From Calendula officinalis (taxonomy: Eukaryota; Streptophyta; Magnoliopsida; Asterales; Asteraceae), in NCBI GenBank assembly GCA_963853835.1, contig OY970830.1, forward strand, positions 34,123,966 to 34,187,965: a stretch of 64,000 bases of DNA, in the 5' to 3' direction. A program made the translations under genes and the position numbers. The stretch's first letter is position 1. The number at the start of each line of letters is the position of its first letter. The notes below the pieces were generated by a model. That model was not told the origin of the DNA. It saw nothing but the letters and a program-made list of their open reading frames with translations, and did no database searches. Shown here one piece after another: positions 10,852 through 22,685 of the stretch.

Positions 10852-13800
10852 ATGACTTCCAAGGACGCCTTGTCCATTGGATCAGACACGAAACCACCTG
10901 TTCTCTACCGAGGAGAATACGGTCAATGGAAGAAACGGTTTCTCCATTTCATCCTGAGCCAACAAGCTGGTCCATCTATCCTTGAATCCCTTACAACCGG
11001 ACCCGCTAAGTTCTATCGTGCTGTGGCTCCAGCCCTAAACACCGAACCAGCAATACCTGGAGGTGTAATCGAAATTCCCCCGGCGGAATACACTCAAGAG
11101 CAAAAGGATAGGGCTAGGGCGGATGTGCTCGCACACTCCTACATGCTACAAGGCATAACAAATGAAATCTACAGCAGCCTTGATAGCTTCAGCACGGGGA
11201 AAGAGCTTTGGGATGAAATTCAAAAGCAAATGGAGGGTACCGACCTGGGTAATAAAGCAAAGATGGTTTCGACCTTAAACGCCTATGGTCAATTCAAAGC
11301 TACCCCAATGGAAGAACTAGGGCAAACGTATCTTAGATTCTGCAACATGCTCAACGATCTCCGAAAGAACAGCCTCATCAAAGAGAAGCTTGAGATCAAC
11401 ATCAAATTCATCCAATCCCTACTACCGGAGTGGGAGATGTTTGGAAACAGTGCAATGCAGCACAAGGATTTGAGCTCCATAGATATTCATGAACTATATG
11501 AGTACCTACATCAAAACGAGCCTATGGTGAAAGGAATCGTCAAAAACAGGCAAGATATGACAGACACCTTGGCAATGTTGACCAAACAAAATCTGGCTCT
11601 TAACAAAGGTATCAACGAAGCAATGGTTGCAGCACAAACAAAAGAGGTGGTACATGAAGAACCAGAAACTCTGATCCCAGCGGGGACACAAGATGAAATC
11701 GACTCAGTTCGTCAAGCCTTGGCTCTCATTTCCTCCTATAACAAAAAGTACTATAAGAAACCAACCAACAACAATCTTAGATCATCCTCAAATTTCAAAT
11801 TCAATTCCTCTTCTCAAACCCCGAACAACAAATCCTCATCTTCCTCCACCGAGCCACCTAAGAAATGTTACAATTGTGGTCTGACTGGCCATTTTGCCAA
11901 AGAATGCCAGAAGCCAAAGGTGAAGGACTCAGAATACTTTAAACGGAAAATGCTCATGGCCAAACAAGTTGAAAATGGGAAAGTTCTACTGGCTGAGGAT
12001 CTACAGTGGTTGGAGGACTCTGATGATCAAGAGGAAGAGGAATGCACAGCAAGCCTGGCTCTCATGGCGAGATCTAACGAACTCAGAGCTGCACTGGGCA
12101 TTCCTGAGAATGATGAAAATGAGGTACACTCTTTATTAACTGATTCAGACACTGATGAATCAGAAAATTCCTTGTTTAATGAAAAACTCTTTACTAAAAT
12201 TGATGAGAAATCACACTTGACAAAACAAATAACTGATTTGGAATCTGAAAAAGATCAACTCTTAAATGATTTGAGTGAATTAAGTCAAGTTTCTCTTCAA
12301 ATAACTCAAGTAAACAAGGACTTACAAAATCAGTTGTCTACATCAAAATCAAAATCAGCTTTTCAATTTCAAATTACTGAGTTACAAAATGATCTACAAA
12401 CACAAATAAATACAACGAATGCATCAAATACATAAATCCAAAAATTAAAAGATGAAAATTTAACCTTCCGTCGCCAACTTGAAACTCTTGTTCCTCAAGT
12501 AAATCAAATTAATAATTCAAATCAAAAAACACAAGAGTTACAACAACAGTTGTCAACATTTCATGCTGCTCACACCAGTGAAGTAAATCGTCTAAATCAC
12601 ATAATTAATACAAAAAATCTTGAAATATCAAACCTAAAAACGATGAAGACGGTATCAAATGACAAAGACGACTCCAAGCAGCTGATAAATGACTTAGCTA
12701 TCCAACTCAGTCGAGAGCAATCATGGATGAAGTCTGCTGACATCAAGATGAAGGATTACCAAGATAAGTTGAAGGCAGCTGATAACGAAATTCAAAAACT
12801 AAATGAACAAATCACAAACATCACAAACAATTTTAACAAGGAAATCGATGAACAATCAGCAACCATACACAGTCTTACTGTCAAGAAAGAAAATGCTGAA
12901 GAACACATCTCCAAACTGGAGCAGACGATTGTGAAAGCTGGTCACACTGAACAAACAATAAAATTAAATCAACCAAAAGAGTTCAGATCTTTCAAATCAA
13001 AAGTGGGTCTCGGCGCTGAGAACTCCCGTCCTCTGGAAAAAGCTGCTGATGTTATTCCCACACTATACAATTACGATTACATGAACTTGGGAATATGGCA
13101 AAGCTTTCTTCATATGCCGGACGAGGAAGCAGAAATCGAGAAATTCAACAGAGAAAAGAAGGAACACGCTCAAATCAGCTTTAACTATTCTGAATTGAAC
13201 TATACATATGAAAATAATAAAGCAAAATTTCAAAACGGTGAGTACTTCCCGATTGTCACTCCAGAAGAATTTTCCATTTCTGATAATGAAGTTTTAAAAC
13301 AAACAATTGAACCAAAGCTTTATGTTCCACCGTTGATTTTAGAAAAGAAAATTGTTCAACTTGAATCTGAAATTGACGACACTCACAAGGCCTTTGATAA
13401 AGAAAAGGAAAAACTTCAAATCAAAATACATAATTTAGAGGACACCATTTTAGAATTAAAAACTAAAACGAGCAATGCTGTTTCCAAAAATTCTAAAACC
13501 TCTCTATTAGGGCCAGCACCGACAAACCCAGTTCCAACGATCTTGAAGAGAAGCTCTAATCCACCTATTTTGAATCTTGCAGATGGAAGATTAGAGTCCA
13601 GAGGGAAGAAGTCCATGAAGCAACCAGAAGTCAACAGAGCCACACAGTCAAAGAAGTCTATTCAGACTGGATCCAGTATGCTTAAGAAGCCTAGTCTACT
13701 TAAGAAGTCTAGTCCACCTAAGTCTGTAGTTTCATCCTTTTCTGTTCAAAATAAATGTAATGACTCTAGACAGTTTATTTCTCCAAAAGAAGCTCATGGC

Positions 13801-14499
13801 ATGTGTAAAAACTCTAATTTTGTGAAAACTATTTTAACAGCTTTTAGAACAGACTATGATTCTACTGTTTATCGTCATGTCCGTTACTCTCCTGATTTTG
13901 GTGATGTGTATGTTAAAACTGACAAATATGGAACAAAAAGATTTTTTGACAAAATTACAAAGAAACAGATAACTCAAACTGATAAACGTTTTTTTGTAAA
14001 ACTTGATGCACCTTGCAGTATTCATAAGAACATCGTCTCTCATAAATCTGGTAAACTTATAAACACATGCAGAACGTGCTATCCATATCTATGCAAATCA
14101 CACGTCACTAAACCAGCAAAATCAACTCAAAAGATCTTATCATCTCCGGTTTTCAAACAACAGAAGAAATCTTCTCAAACTCCACAAACTTCTGTTTCTA
14201 ACAAAAGATCAAAAGCTCAAAAGCTACCCTCAAAACAATCAAAGATGCCGTCTAAACAACCACAAATTTCTGTTTCTCACTTCTCTTCTAGTCGCACATC
14301 TCCTCAGGGTAAAGCTGCACAAAAGCCAAAACCGTCAGTTCTCCCCAAATTCGACAAACCATCCATTAAAACGTCCACTCATGTGAAATATACTTGGATT
14401 AAAAACGAAAAATCTCATTGGATTATCCAATCCTCTGAAAAATCTCTCAAATGGATCATCAAATCTGAACTGCCTCCTAGCAGTTCCCAAAAGCTCTAA
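10852..14499 (+). pseudogene. Element C gag with one in-frame stop
   Basis: This is a retroviral-type Gag of 1215 codons, unusually long for copia but typical of Sireviruses with extended C-termini. The ATG at 10852 (MTSKDALSIGSD) matches element A. In order: a UBN2 capsid region (about residues 15-230), a CCHC knuckle CYNCGLTGHFAKEC near residue 340, an acidic segment, long coiled coils (about 440-690), a module starting GHTEQTI (about 695-860) shared with element B, and a Ser/Lys-rich tail. TAA at 12433-12435 (codon 528) interrupts the frame, and the same frame stays open on both sides to 14499. The LTRs are almost identical, so this is a recent nonsense change or, less likely, a recoded stop. 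Confidence 0.85.
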
Positions 14500-14600
14500 A
14501 TTGATCATCTCATAATATCTGCATAAAACATATGTCTCTAATCGTTCTGGACCCATACAAGATTGGGTACCTAAAATGTTTTATTTGTTTTATGTAGAAT

Positions 14601-15945
14601 GTGTGGTACCTCGACTCGGGCTGTTCGAGGCACATGACAGGAAACAAAAATCTCCTGACCAACTTTCGTGAAAAATACTTAGGAACGGTCAAATTTGGAA
14701 ATGATCACTTAGCAGCCATCTTAGGTCTTGGTGATCTTATCTGCCATAACCTGATAATCAGAAATGTTGCCTTTGTCGAAGACCTCTTACATAATCTCTT
14801 CAGCATCGGAAAATTTTGTGACAAGACTCTAGAAGTAAACTTTCGCACAAAGAAGTGTGCCATTCGGACATATGACGGGGATGAACTTCTAACTGGAACT
14901 CGTGACACAAACCTCTTCACTATTGATCTTAATGACCTGAGTACAACCAAAGAAGTCTGTCTCGTGTCTAAAGCTACTGCCAATGAGTCATGGTTATGGC
15001 ATCGACGTTTGTCTCATCTCAACTTTAAAACCATGAACAAACTCGTAAAAGGAGGTCATGTGTCGGGATTGCCTGATGTTGCCTTTGACAAAGATCACAA
15101 ATGTTCTTCGTGTGAAAAAGGGAAAATGACCAAAAAGTCTCACAAACCTAAACCTACTCCCAGTACTTCCAAACCTCTTGAACTTCTTCATATGGACTTA
15201 TGCGGTCCAATGAGCGTTCACAGTCTTGCAGGAAAACGTTATGTTTTGGTTATTGTTGATGACTATTCCAGATACACATGGGTTTATTTCCTTCGTTCAA
15301 AGGATGAAGCCGCAGATATCATAATCTCATTTATCAAGAAAACTCAAGTAAACCTGGAATTAAATGTTCAAACAATCCGTACCGACAATGGTACTGAATT
15401 CAAGAATCGGGTCCTTGACTCTTATCTTGAATCTGCTGGCATCACCCATCAATTTTCCGCGGCACGAACTCCTCAACAGAACGGTGTTGTTGAAAGACGA
15501 AACCGCACTTTAGTGGAAGCTGCTCGTACGATGCTTTCATTTTCAAAACTTCCTCTGTCGTTATGGGCAGAAGCCATCAGCACCGCCTGTTTTACACAGA
15601 ACCGCTCAATCATAAACAAAACATACAACAAAACTCCTTATGAGCTAATCAACAATCGAATACCAAATGTTAACTTCTTCCACATCTTTGGTAGTCGATG
15701 CTTCATCCTATCTGATAACGAGAAACTCAACAAGTTTGAAGAGAAAGCCAAGGAAGGAGTCTTTATAGGCTATTCAAAGGATTCAGCCTCATTCAGAGTA
15801 TACAACCGCTCTACAAGAATGGTCAGAGAAAGTGTCAATGTCTCATTTGATGAAACATTCTTGCTTGATTCAAGCTCAACTGGCATTGAAAGACCTCTAC
15901 CCACAACCTCCACTAACCATTCATACTCTCTGAATGATCTTGAAA
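14601..15945 (+). CDS. Element C protease-integrase segment
   Basis: The pol frame begins with the aspartic protease motif WYLDSGCSRHMTG (residues 2-14). A GAG-pre-integrase zinc region with two His (WHRRLSHLNF) and two Cys (CSSCEKG) lies at about residues 130-180. The integrase core has Asp in HMDLCGP (about 197), Asp in RTDNGTEF (about 261) and Glu in NGVVERRNRT (about 297), the D,D-35-E pattern. A gag-end motif WVPK lies upstream at about 14565 in a different frame from 14601, so a frame change separates gag and pol. After VRESVNVSFDET the homology stops near 15945. The open frame runs on to 16190 through unrelated sequence. RT and RNase H never follow. Confidence 0.88.
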
Positions 15946-16110
15946 TCCTATTCCAACACTTCGTCCCCTACTTCCTTTTTCTACTCTCTCTCGAACACAC
16001 ACAGTCGAACACACTACGACACACACACTCAGACAACTTCGACATTCGATTCACCATCCATGCTCGAATCCGTTTCCATCTCATCTCAAATCCTTCTACA
16101 ACCATTTTCG
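15946..16110 (+). other. Element C CT-rich leader before ORF2 (putative exon)
   Basis: This sequence is rich in CT and CA runs (ctactctctctcgaacacac) and resembles a plant 5' UTR. It replaces the expected pol continuation and ends in ttttcg|gtaagatctc, a good splice donor at 16111. Whether a promoter sits here is unknown. Confidence 0.4.
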
Positions 16111-16732
16111 GTAAGATCTCAACCTTTGATTCTGTCTATTTGATCCTCTTTGTACCGAAATCGAGCGATTGCAGGTTCGGCCATACCTAGGGTTTCAAAC
16201 TTCTTGAACTGCTTCGATCTAGGGCTGTATTGTGTGATATAGGTTATCTAGTATGTTCGATTAGGTGAATCGATCCCTTATTGGCCAGTTTTTCATGTTT
16301 AAAACGATCTAGGATTGATCAGATTTCAAAACTGTTCAAAAACCCTAACATCGTAAAAGTCTTCGGCCCGAACTAGGGTTACAACTTCGGCCCGAACTTG
16401 GGTTTTAACTTCGGCCCGAACTACATATCAATGCTCGGCCCGAAGTTCTTTACCAAAACTCGGCCCGAACTACATTTCAGTGCTCGGCCCGAAGTTGTTA
16501 TGCATGTTCGGCCCGAACTTCTTTTTAAAAATTCCTAGTCTCGGGCCGAACACTTTCATTTTTTTTTATTTTTTAAGTTTTTTTTTATATATATAAAAGT
16601 TTATTATTTATAATTATAATTTACAAATTTTATTTATTAAATATTTTTAATAAAATTAAAATTTTTATATTATTCTTATATTTAAACACTGAGTACTAAC
16701 TTTACTTATTGTTTTGTGCCACCTTTTCTTAG
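16111..16732 (+). other. Putative intron in element C, with palindrome array 2
   Basis: The donor is gtaagatctc at 16111. A perfect TACTAAC branch-point-like heptamer lies at 16694-16700, followed by accttttcttag ending 16732 (a second AG at 16746 directly precedes the ATG). The branch A lies 33 bp from the AG, within the usual plant range. The interior holds about eight copies of the TTCGG-C-CCGAA palindrome (16360-16555) and an AT-rich stretch (16560-16690). The splice call is inference from motifs only. Confidence 0.45.
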
Positions 16733-16746
16733 TGTCTAATTCTCAG

Positions 16747-19700
16747 ATGGCGGCAGAACAAATCCTTGACGAGAACACCCTGGTTCCTCTCTATAGGATC
16801 AAAACACTGGCGGAAAACAACCCCTACTGGGCACCGGAAGAAGAAGTCTCGTTCTCCATCAACTACCCGATCCATTCTCATGTTCTCCAACGCCATCCTC
16901 TTTATTACTCGATAAATGCCAGACCATCAGTTCCAGCGGTGTACGTACAACAGTTCTTCGTTAACCTAACACTAGTGACATCAACAACCCCACACCACTT
17001 CGAAACTGTTATTGATGAACAACCAATTCAATTCACAAAAGATGATCTTTATGACATCTTCCGTTTACCTCGTGCCGATTCAAGACCACCACTCACCACC
17101 TTTGAACCTCTGCTGCCATTCCAGCAAGTGTATTATGGGATACACAATCTTGGTCTTCTCCTTCCTCGGGAATCTATTGACTTAAGAGAACTCAAAAAGA
17201 AAAATATGGCAAGAAGCTGGTCACATGTCTTCACAATCTTCAACCGTTGCATGACAACAAAAAAAGGTGGTCACGACAGGGCCTCAAAAGAAGTTCACCA
17301 TGCCTATCATGCCATGTGCTACAACCGCCACTTTGACTATGCTGCCTACTTGTGGGAAGAATTCAAGCTCTCCAAATCAAAGGAACCGGCATTTCTACCA
17401 TACCCGAGATTCTGGGCAATTATGATAGAACATTTCATGGAGAGATACCAAAACATTCATACCAGAGATGTTGCACGAAGATTCATACCATCGAGCGTTA
17501 ATTTTCTAAGGGGCAACAGTGGTACAACTGAAGTCAATGAGGCCGCAATCCCACTACCACTCCTTAAAATCGCAAACTTCAATCTTGATAGTGTGAACCA
17601 ATATCGGGCTCTTCATTATCCTGACTGGACACCTGAAGGAGCACCTCCTGTTCCAGCTCAACCAGCTGCTCCTGCACAACAAGCTGCCCCAGTACAACAA
17701 CCACCATCTCAACCACACCAACCACCACCTCAACCACGTCCTAGACGTAGACAGGCTGAACAGCAACAACCACAGGCTCACCAACGTGCTAAACGACCTC
17801 GAATTCTTTCCAGCGGTGCCTCAGGAAGTGGGTCGGTTGCCACTACATCATCTGAACAAGTTCTACCTCCGCCTACTCGACCCATCATACGACAACCACA
17901 ACAACCAGCTGAACCGTCCTCTTCTTCATCATCAACAGACTCCGCCGCAACAATGTCTGATCGACCAGATTCACCACCATCACCACACGGTCCACCTTCA
18001 CCACCCCAACATGGTCTACAGTCACCACCACCACAAGGATCCCCAAACCCCTTTGATGATCCTATCTTCACGGATCCCTCTCCACCACACACCCAACAAC
18101 CAATCACATCAACAATTCCCACTACCACAACATCCGATCCTCCTATCTCATCCACCATCCCAACTACCACGACAACAGTCCCCCCACTATCATCCATAAT
18201 TCCAGCCTCCACAATCACTTCTCCACCAGTTACAACAACAATCCCACCAGTCACTACTACAATCTCACCAGTCACAACCACCATACCACCAGTCACAACC
18301 ACAATCCCACCAGTCACTACTACAATCTCACCAGTCACAACCACCATACCACCAGTCACAACCACAATCCCACCAGTCACTACTACAATCTCACCAGTCA
18401 CAACCACCATACCACCAGTCACAACCACAATTCCATCAGTAACCACCACAATTTCACCGTTTATAACAACACCTCCAATAGACACATCAATTCCCCCATT
18501 CTACACAACTGGTACTGCCTCGAGGGTCGATACAACTCCTCCTGCAACAGTTGTAATGACTCTCCCTCAACAGTCTACATCATCCGAGGCTACCACTACC
18601 ACAACAACTGAAATGCCAAATCCAGAAATGCAGATCATCCCTCATCTCACCTCCACAATCCAATCACTCAGTACGAGGTTGGAAAACCTTGAGGGTAGGC
18701 TGGCAAATGTTGCTCCTCTTCCACCGGCTTCTGATCCACTTAACCGACAAATGCTCCTGGAAGCATCCCGTTCATTTACAATTGAACAAATTAAAGCGAT
18801 GTTCAACTATCGCTTAGAAGAACTGGTCGAGCCATGCAATCCAGGATCCCTTATATTCAGAAGGCCTGGTGACCCTGAGGATGATCCCCAGGGAGGACAG
18901 AGAAGAATACTGGAACACGGGGGATCCAGTTTTCAAACTCAAGGAGGTGCAAGTCATTCTCAACAGCAACCCAGCTCCTCTCATCAAACACAGGGAGGAG
19001 GACAACAAGACTATGAATACTTTCATGACTGGGCGGTTGTTGAGTTTGATTACAATCAGGTGCTGAACGTTGAACCACTCAACCAGTGGCGAGTAGATGA
19101 GAGTGAAGACATCTTGCCCCAAAATAACCGTAAATCCAGTGAGATGACTGAAGCCGAAAAACTTGAATCTATGTGTCATCTCCAATCTATAAATTTTGAG
19201 GTTGAGAACAATAAAAACGACAACGTTCAACAGGTTCTGAGAAAAGAGGCGGACACAGTTATTGATTTACCTAGTGACCCGGAAGAAGACAACATTGTGA
19301 GGGACGCTTTTAACGAATCAACTCAACCTGCCACCTCCCCTTCAAACGATGACTCCGACAGCGACAAAGCAGGGGAGGATGAACCATTTGACGTCAAAAG
19401 ATATCCCTTCACCCGAGAAAATTATCACCGTTACTTCCGAAACTACGATCAACTGGTCGCCGCCAGAACTCCAGCACCGGAACCACCAACTGCCTCTCCT
19501 ACACATGATGTGCCGGTATTATCATATAGCGAGAAGAGAGCGGCGGATAAAGCTAACAAACGCCGCCTGAAGATCTCCAAAGCGTGCCTCTTTCAACAAG
19601 TTAAAATGCCATTTGTTGAAGATCGCTTCTCTGCTATTTTCCAGGAGACAGAGCTGCCTGTAATTTATCAGGATTTATACAAAGAAGTGGTACTGCCTTT

Positions 19701-20544
19701 CCGAGAAAAGAAAATGTATTACCTTACAATGCATTACCTTAGGGGCAAAACCGATCGATACAGCAAATTCCCGATAACACAACTCCTGGAGATAACGACC
19801 GACCATTTCTCAGGCTACTACTGGTACACAATCTTCCATATTCGCAGAGCAGATGATCAACTGTACACAATTACTGAAGGATACTTCTATATTCTTGAAC
19901 CTCGGGATATAGAATTTCTTTACAACACAGTACGCTTACTACCAGACACGCCTCATCCAATTAAAAATCATGCGAGAAATTTCGCTCAGGCTGCTCTGAA
20001 GCGCTTCATGCTTGTTAAAACATTAGCTGCTCGAATGGAAGATGTGCAGATGGCTATTGAGAGTGGTACAGCAAAGGTTCACTTAGCTGCTCCTTACAGA
20101 TCACTTCCCTCCGAGATTCAAACTCGGAGAACAGTTGTTCTAGGTGAACCCAACTTGGGAATGACTTACACGAACTACTTCAAAGAAAGAGTCTTCTTTC
20201 GTGTGTCAGACATTGCCAAGTACTGTGACGGCACATTGAACATCCTCAAGAAGAAATTGGAGAAAAAGGGGAGGCACATGAACAGAGATCCCAGCAACCC
20301 AGAAAACACCTCTCTTCGAAGCAATATTGACACACTAATCACTGCCATTAAGGAAAGACTAAGCTGGCGAATAGTGATTAGACATTTTGAGGTTCACCTG
20401 GGTGTACGAGAAAGAAGAAACACGCCTACCTACACAACTGAAGTTCCTAACATGCCACTACCTTTCGGTCAATATCATGGGCTCAGATGGCAGGACGAAT
20501 CAGTTAATCGCCAAAGACCGTATGAAAGACGTGGGCGGCATTAA
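16747..20544 (+). CDS. Element C ORF2, large protein of unknown function in the env-like position
   Basis: The frame is 1265 codons from ATG 16747 (MAAEQILDENTL), the first ATG after the acceptor; an in-frame ATG at 16714 lies inside the putative intron. Residues 1-310 form a folded-looking domain rich in aromatic residues. Next come a Pro/Gln-rich tract, a Thr-Ile-Pro-Val repeat (18224-18440) and acidic Ser-rich linkers. A second compact domain lies at about residues 920-1240 (HYLRGKTDRYSKFPITQLLE, then YWYTIFHIRR). I see no signal peptide and no transmembrane segment, so 'envelope' would be a positional label only. It is intact end to end, unlike the gag, which suggests selection or youth. 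No known catalytic motif is recognised. Confidence 0.7.
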   Translation: MAAEQILDENTLVPLYRIKTLAENNPYWAPEEEVSFSINYPIHSHVLQRHPLYYSINARPSVPAVYVQQFFVNLTLVTSTTPHHFETVIDEQPIQFTKDDLYDIFRLPRADSRPPLTTFEPLLPFQQVYYGIHNLGLLLPRESIDLRELKKKNMARSWSHVFTIFNRCMTTKKGGHDRASKEVHHAYHAMCYNRHFDYAAYLWEEFKLSKSKEPAFLPYPRFWAIMIEHFMERYQNIHTRDVARRFIPSSVNFLRGNSGTTEVNEAAIPLPLLKIANFNLDSVNQYRALHYPDWTPEGAPPVPAQPAAPAQQAAPVQQPPSQPHQPPPQPRPRRRQAEQQQPQAHQRAKRPRILSSGASGSGSVATTSSEQVLPPPTRPIIRQPQQPAEPSSSSSSTDSAATMSDRPDSPPSPHGPPSPPQHGLQSPPPQGSPNPFDDPIFTDPSPPHTQQPITSTIPTTTTSDPPISSTIPTTTTTVPPLSSIIPASTITSPPVTTTIPPVTTTISPVTTTIPPVTTTIPPVTTTISPVTTTIPPVTTTIPPVTTTISPVTTTIPPVTTTIPSVTTTISPFITTPPIDTSIPPFYTTGTASRVDTTPPATVVMTLPQQSTSSEATTTTTTEMPNPEMQIIPHLTSTIQSLSTRLENLEGRLANVAPLPPASDPLNRQMLLEASRSFTIEQIKAMFNYRLEELVEPCNPGSLIFRRPGDPEDDPQGGQRRILEHGGSSFQTQGGASHSQQQPSSSHQTQGGGQQDYEYFHDWAVVEFDYNQVLNVEPLNQWRVDESEDILPQNNRKSSEMTEAEKLESMCHLQSINFEVENNKNDNVQQVLRKEADTVIDLPSDPEEDNIVRDAFNESTQPATSPSNDDSDSDKAGEDEPFDVKRYPFTRENYHRYFRNYDQLVAARTPAPEPPTASPTHDVPVLSYSEKRAADKANKRRLKISKACLFQQVKMPFVEDRFSAIFQETELPVIYQDLYKEVVLPFREKKMYYLTMHYLRGKTDRYSKFPITQLLEITTDHFSGYYWYTIFHIRRADDQLYTITEGYFYILEPRDIEFLYNTVRLLPDTPHPIKNHARNFAQAALKRFMLVKTLAARMEDVQMAIESGTAKVHLAAPYRSLPSEIQTRRTVVLGEPNLGMTYTNYFKERVFFRVSDIAKYCDGTLNILKKKLEKKGRHMNRDPSNPENTSLRSNIDTLITAIKERLSWRIVIRHFEVHLGVRERRNTPTYTTEVPNMPLPFGQYHGLRWQDESVNRQRPYERRGRH
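18224..18440 (+). repeat. 63-bp/21-codon tandem repeat inside element C ORF2
   Basis: The repeat codes PPVTTTI-PPVTTTI-SPVTTTI in series, a 7-residue unit in a 21-residue higher-order period repeated about three times, with near-identical DNA. It looks like a flexible Pro/Thr linker. Its opposite strand gives a spurious valine-rich frame. Confidence 0.85.
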
Positions 20545-20864
20545 CATTCAAATACTGGGAGGCACTTCACCTGTTCCAAGATGGCTTCTGATCAAAACAG
20601 ATTCAGAACCCGCTCTTAAAAGAAACCACAAATCTCAATCAAGCTTAACCGCAAAACCTCTCCTTCAACCCTCCGACGATGTATAAGGTACGTCCTTCGA
20701 TCTCAAAACTTGTCAATTACTTTTGTTTTGTCGAGGGGGAGAAATATTAATTCTAGGGGGAGAATTATTATTTCTAGGGGGAGAAAATTCAGAAAAACAA
20801 AAACAAAATACCCAAATAAAAAGTTTTATGTTTGTAACGTTAATCATAAGTTGTTGTAATATTC

Positions 20865-20915
20865 GTAAACGATCTCTTTACTAGTTCTCTAGTAAAGATT
20901 GCATCTGTTTATTAC
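20865..20915 (+). other. Stem-loop motif shared by elements B and C
   Basis: TCTTTACTAG, loop TTCT, CTAGTAAAGA at 20875-20898 forms a perfect 10-bp stem. It is flanked by cgatc on the left and ttgcatctgttta on the right, exactly as in the minus-strand copies in element B. The stem-top bases differ between B and C but remain paired. Confidence 0.8.
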
Positions 20916-22545
20916 AAATTCTTTTAATTCTCGTTACTTACTACTTCAAAAGACATACATTCCCATGGTTTGCCAGATCCGGCCACACCTTCCCAGGGAA
21001 ATATTTCAGCCAACTGGTAAATGTGAGGGTTTAGGTCTAGGGTATAGTAATAGGTGAGTGCAAGGTGATGTGAAAACATGATAAATCAAAGAAAACACAC
21101 CTTATGAGTGCATCCAAACCGAAAACAAACCGGGCAACCAATTAAATAGGTGATCATTCATTCGTTGAATGTTTCACTAGACTTTACTGGCCCAGTAAAG
21201 CAAATGCACGCCACCACCAACTACTCAAATTCCTCTCAACAGGGATTTGTTTCATTTCATCAGGGGACGTAGCACAAAAGCTACTGACTACTCATTCGGA
21301 GTATGTCGGTATTGAATAATAATAACCTCCTGCCCCGGGTTAAGTTTCTTTGTATGCACAGTGTGTCTAGTTCTCACCCCCAAGAATATTTCCAATATAG
21401 GACACCTGCACTACAAACATGGATCTCCGTGAATCCATCGGAACACTCGTAGTGGCATCACAATATGATGTTTCACGAGGATCGAGTGGAAATCCTGCTA
21501 GAGCTAAAATCACGCCAACTCTAAACGCAGGTCACACATTTGAATCAACGGTTGTGCAAACGACTACAGATTCATACCGTGTGCCAACGGATACTCTATG
21601 TGAGTCCGGTGTTACCTTAAAAGAACAAAGTTGCTGTGCCTTAAACTTCAAAATCATTCAGGCAACAACTTATACCGGAAACACATAAAATTCCGATGAA
21701 AAATCCATGTGAACTAAAATGCAACATCTTGAAAGCTGATTAAAATGCACATGAGCGTAATAGTCCACTCTCAAATTACTCCTATGATCTGCTAAACCCA
21801 GCATGATCTTCCCAGGAGCCACCGACAATATATGAACTAAAAAGTGAGGGTCCCTAGGTCTAGGTGAGCAGAATCAAGTATCATGGGATCTTGATTGGGG
21901 TGCGCTGAGGTAAAAATTGAGAGGGGGTATGAAGTATGGGGTGCAAATCAGCTTATCACATGGTAAAAACAAAAACAAGGGTGTGGTTGAAAAATGAAAA
22001 AGTGAGTTGAGTGAGGAGCGTGTGTGAAAGGGTTAAAAGAAAACGGAAAACCCTCCCTAAACCGAACAAATGACCGGGTAACCTCATCTATATCAGATTG
22101 CATATGTTGCTTTCTGATTAAGACATCATGGACCCAGTGATGCAATGCACAACCCCCACTGACCACTCAAGTACAAAAAGTACTTGTTTCAAAATCACGG
22201 AGATTACCACATCCACTATCGACATCTCATTTGGAGATTGTTGATATTGAAAAAGAGGACCCACCTCCAGTCCTCGCCTTCGTTTGTCCACGTATAGAGT
22301 CTAGAACCGAATTAAATTTCTCTAGGACACAGGCACTCTACCAAGCATATCTTTGAGATATTGCCGGAACATTCATAGTGATACCAAAAATATTGGTATT
22401 CCAAGATGATTGAATGGAAATCCTACCAGTGCTAACATCAATGCCAACACTGAACGTAGGTCACACAGTTTCTGTAACTGTTGTGCAAACAGGCAATCTA
22501 TGTGATCCTGGGTTACCCTGATACCTTCTCGTGCGAAGATCAGAC

Positions 22546-22685
22546 GACCGTACTCCATTGTTATCAACAACGGTCACTATGTCTGATAGAAAATCTGATG
22601 ACTGTATTTCAATCTTATCAACAACAGTCAACACATCAGATAAGTGATTTTATGACCGTACTCCAACATTATCAATAACGGTCAG
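22546..22685 (+). repeat. Triple 54-bp repeat with gaccgt/acggtc inverted ends
   Basis: Three successive units (about 22546, 22599 and 22654) each carry gaccgtactcc ... tatcaacaacggtc. The unit ends are inverted relative to each other, so each could fold into a short hairpin. Confidence 0.6.

Noticed and set aside
17778..18485. 235-codon valine/glycine-rich frame on the minus strand
   Set aside because: It is the complement of the Thr-Pro repeat in ORF2; no independent support.
16747..20544. True envelope glycoprotein
   Set aside because: No signal peptide, transmembrane helix or glycoprotein features seen; only the position resembles env.
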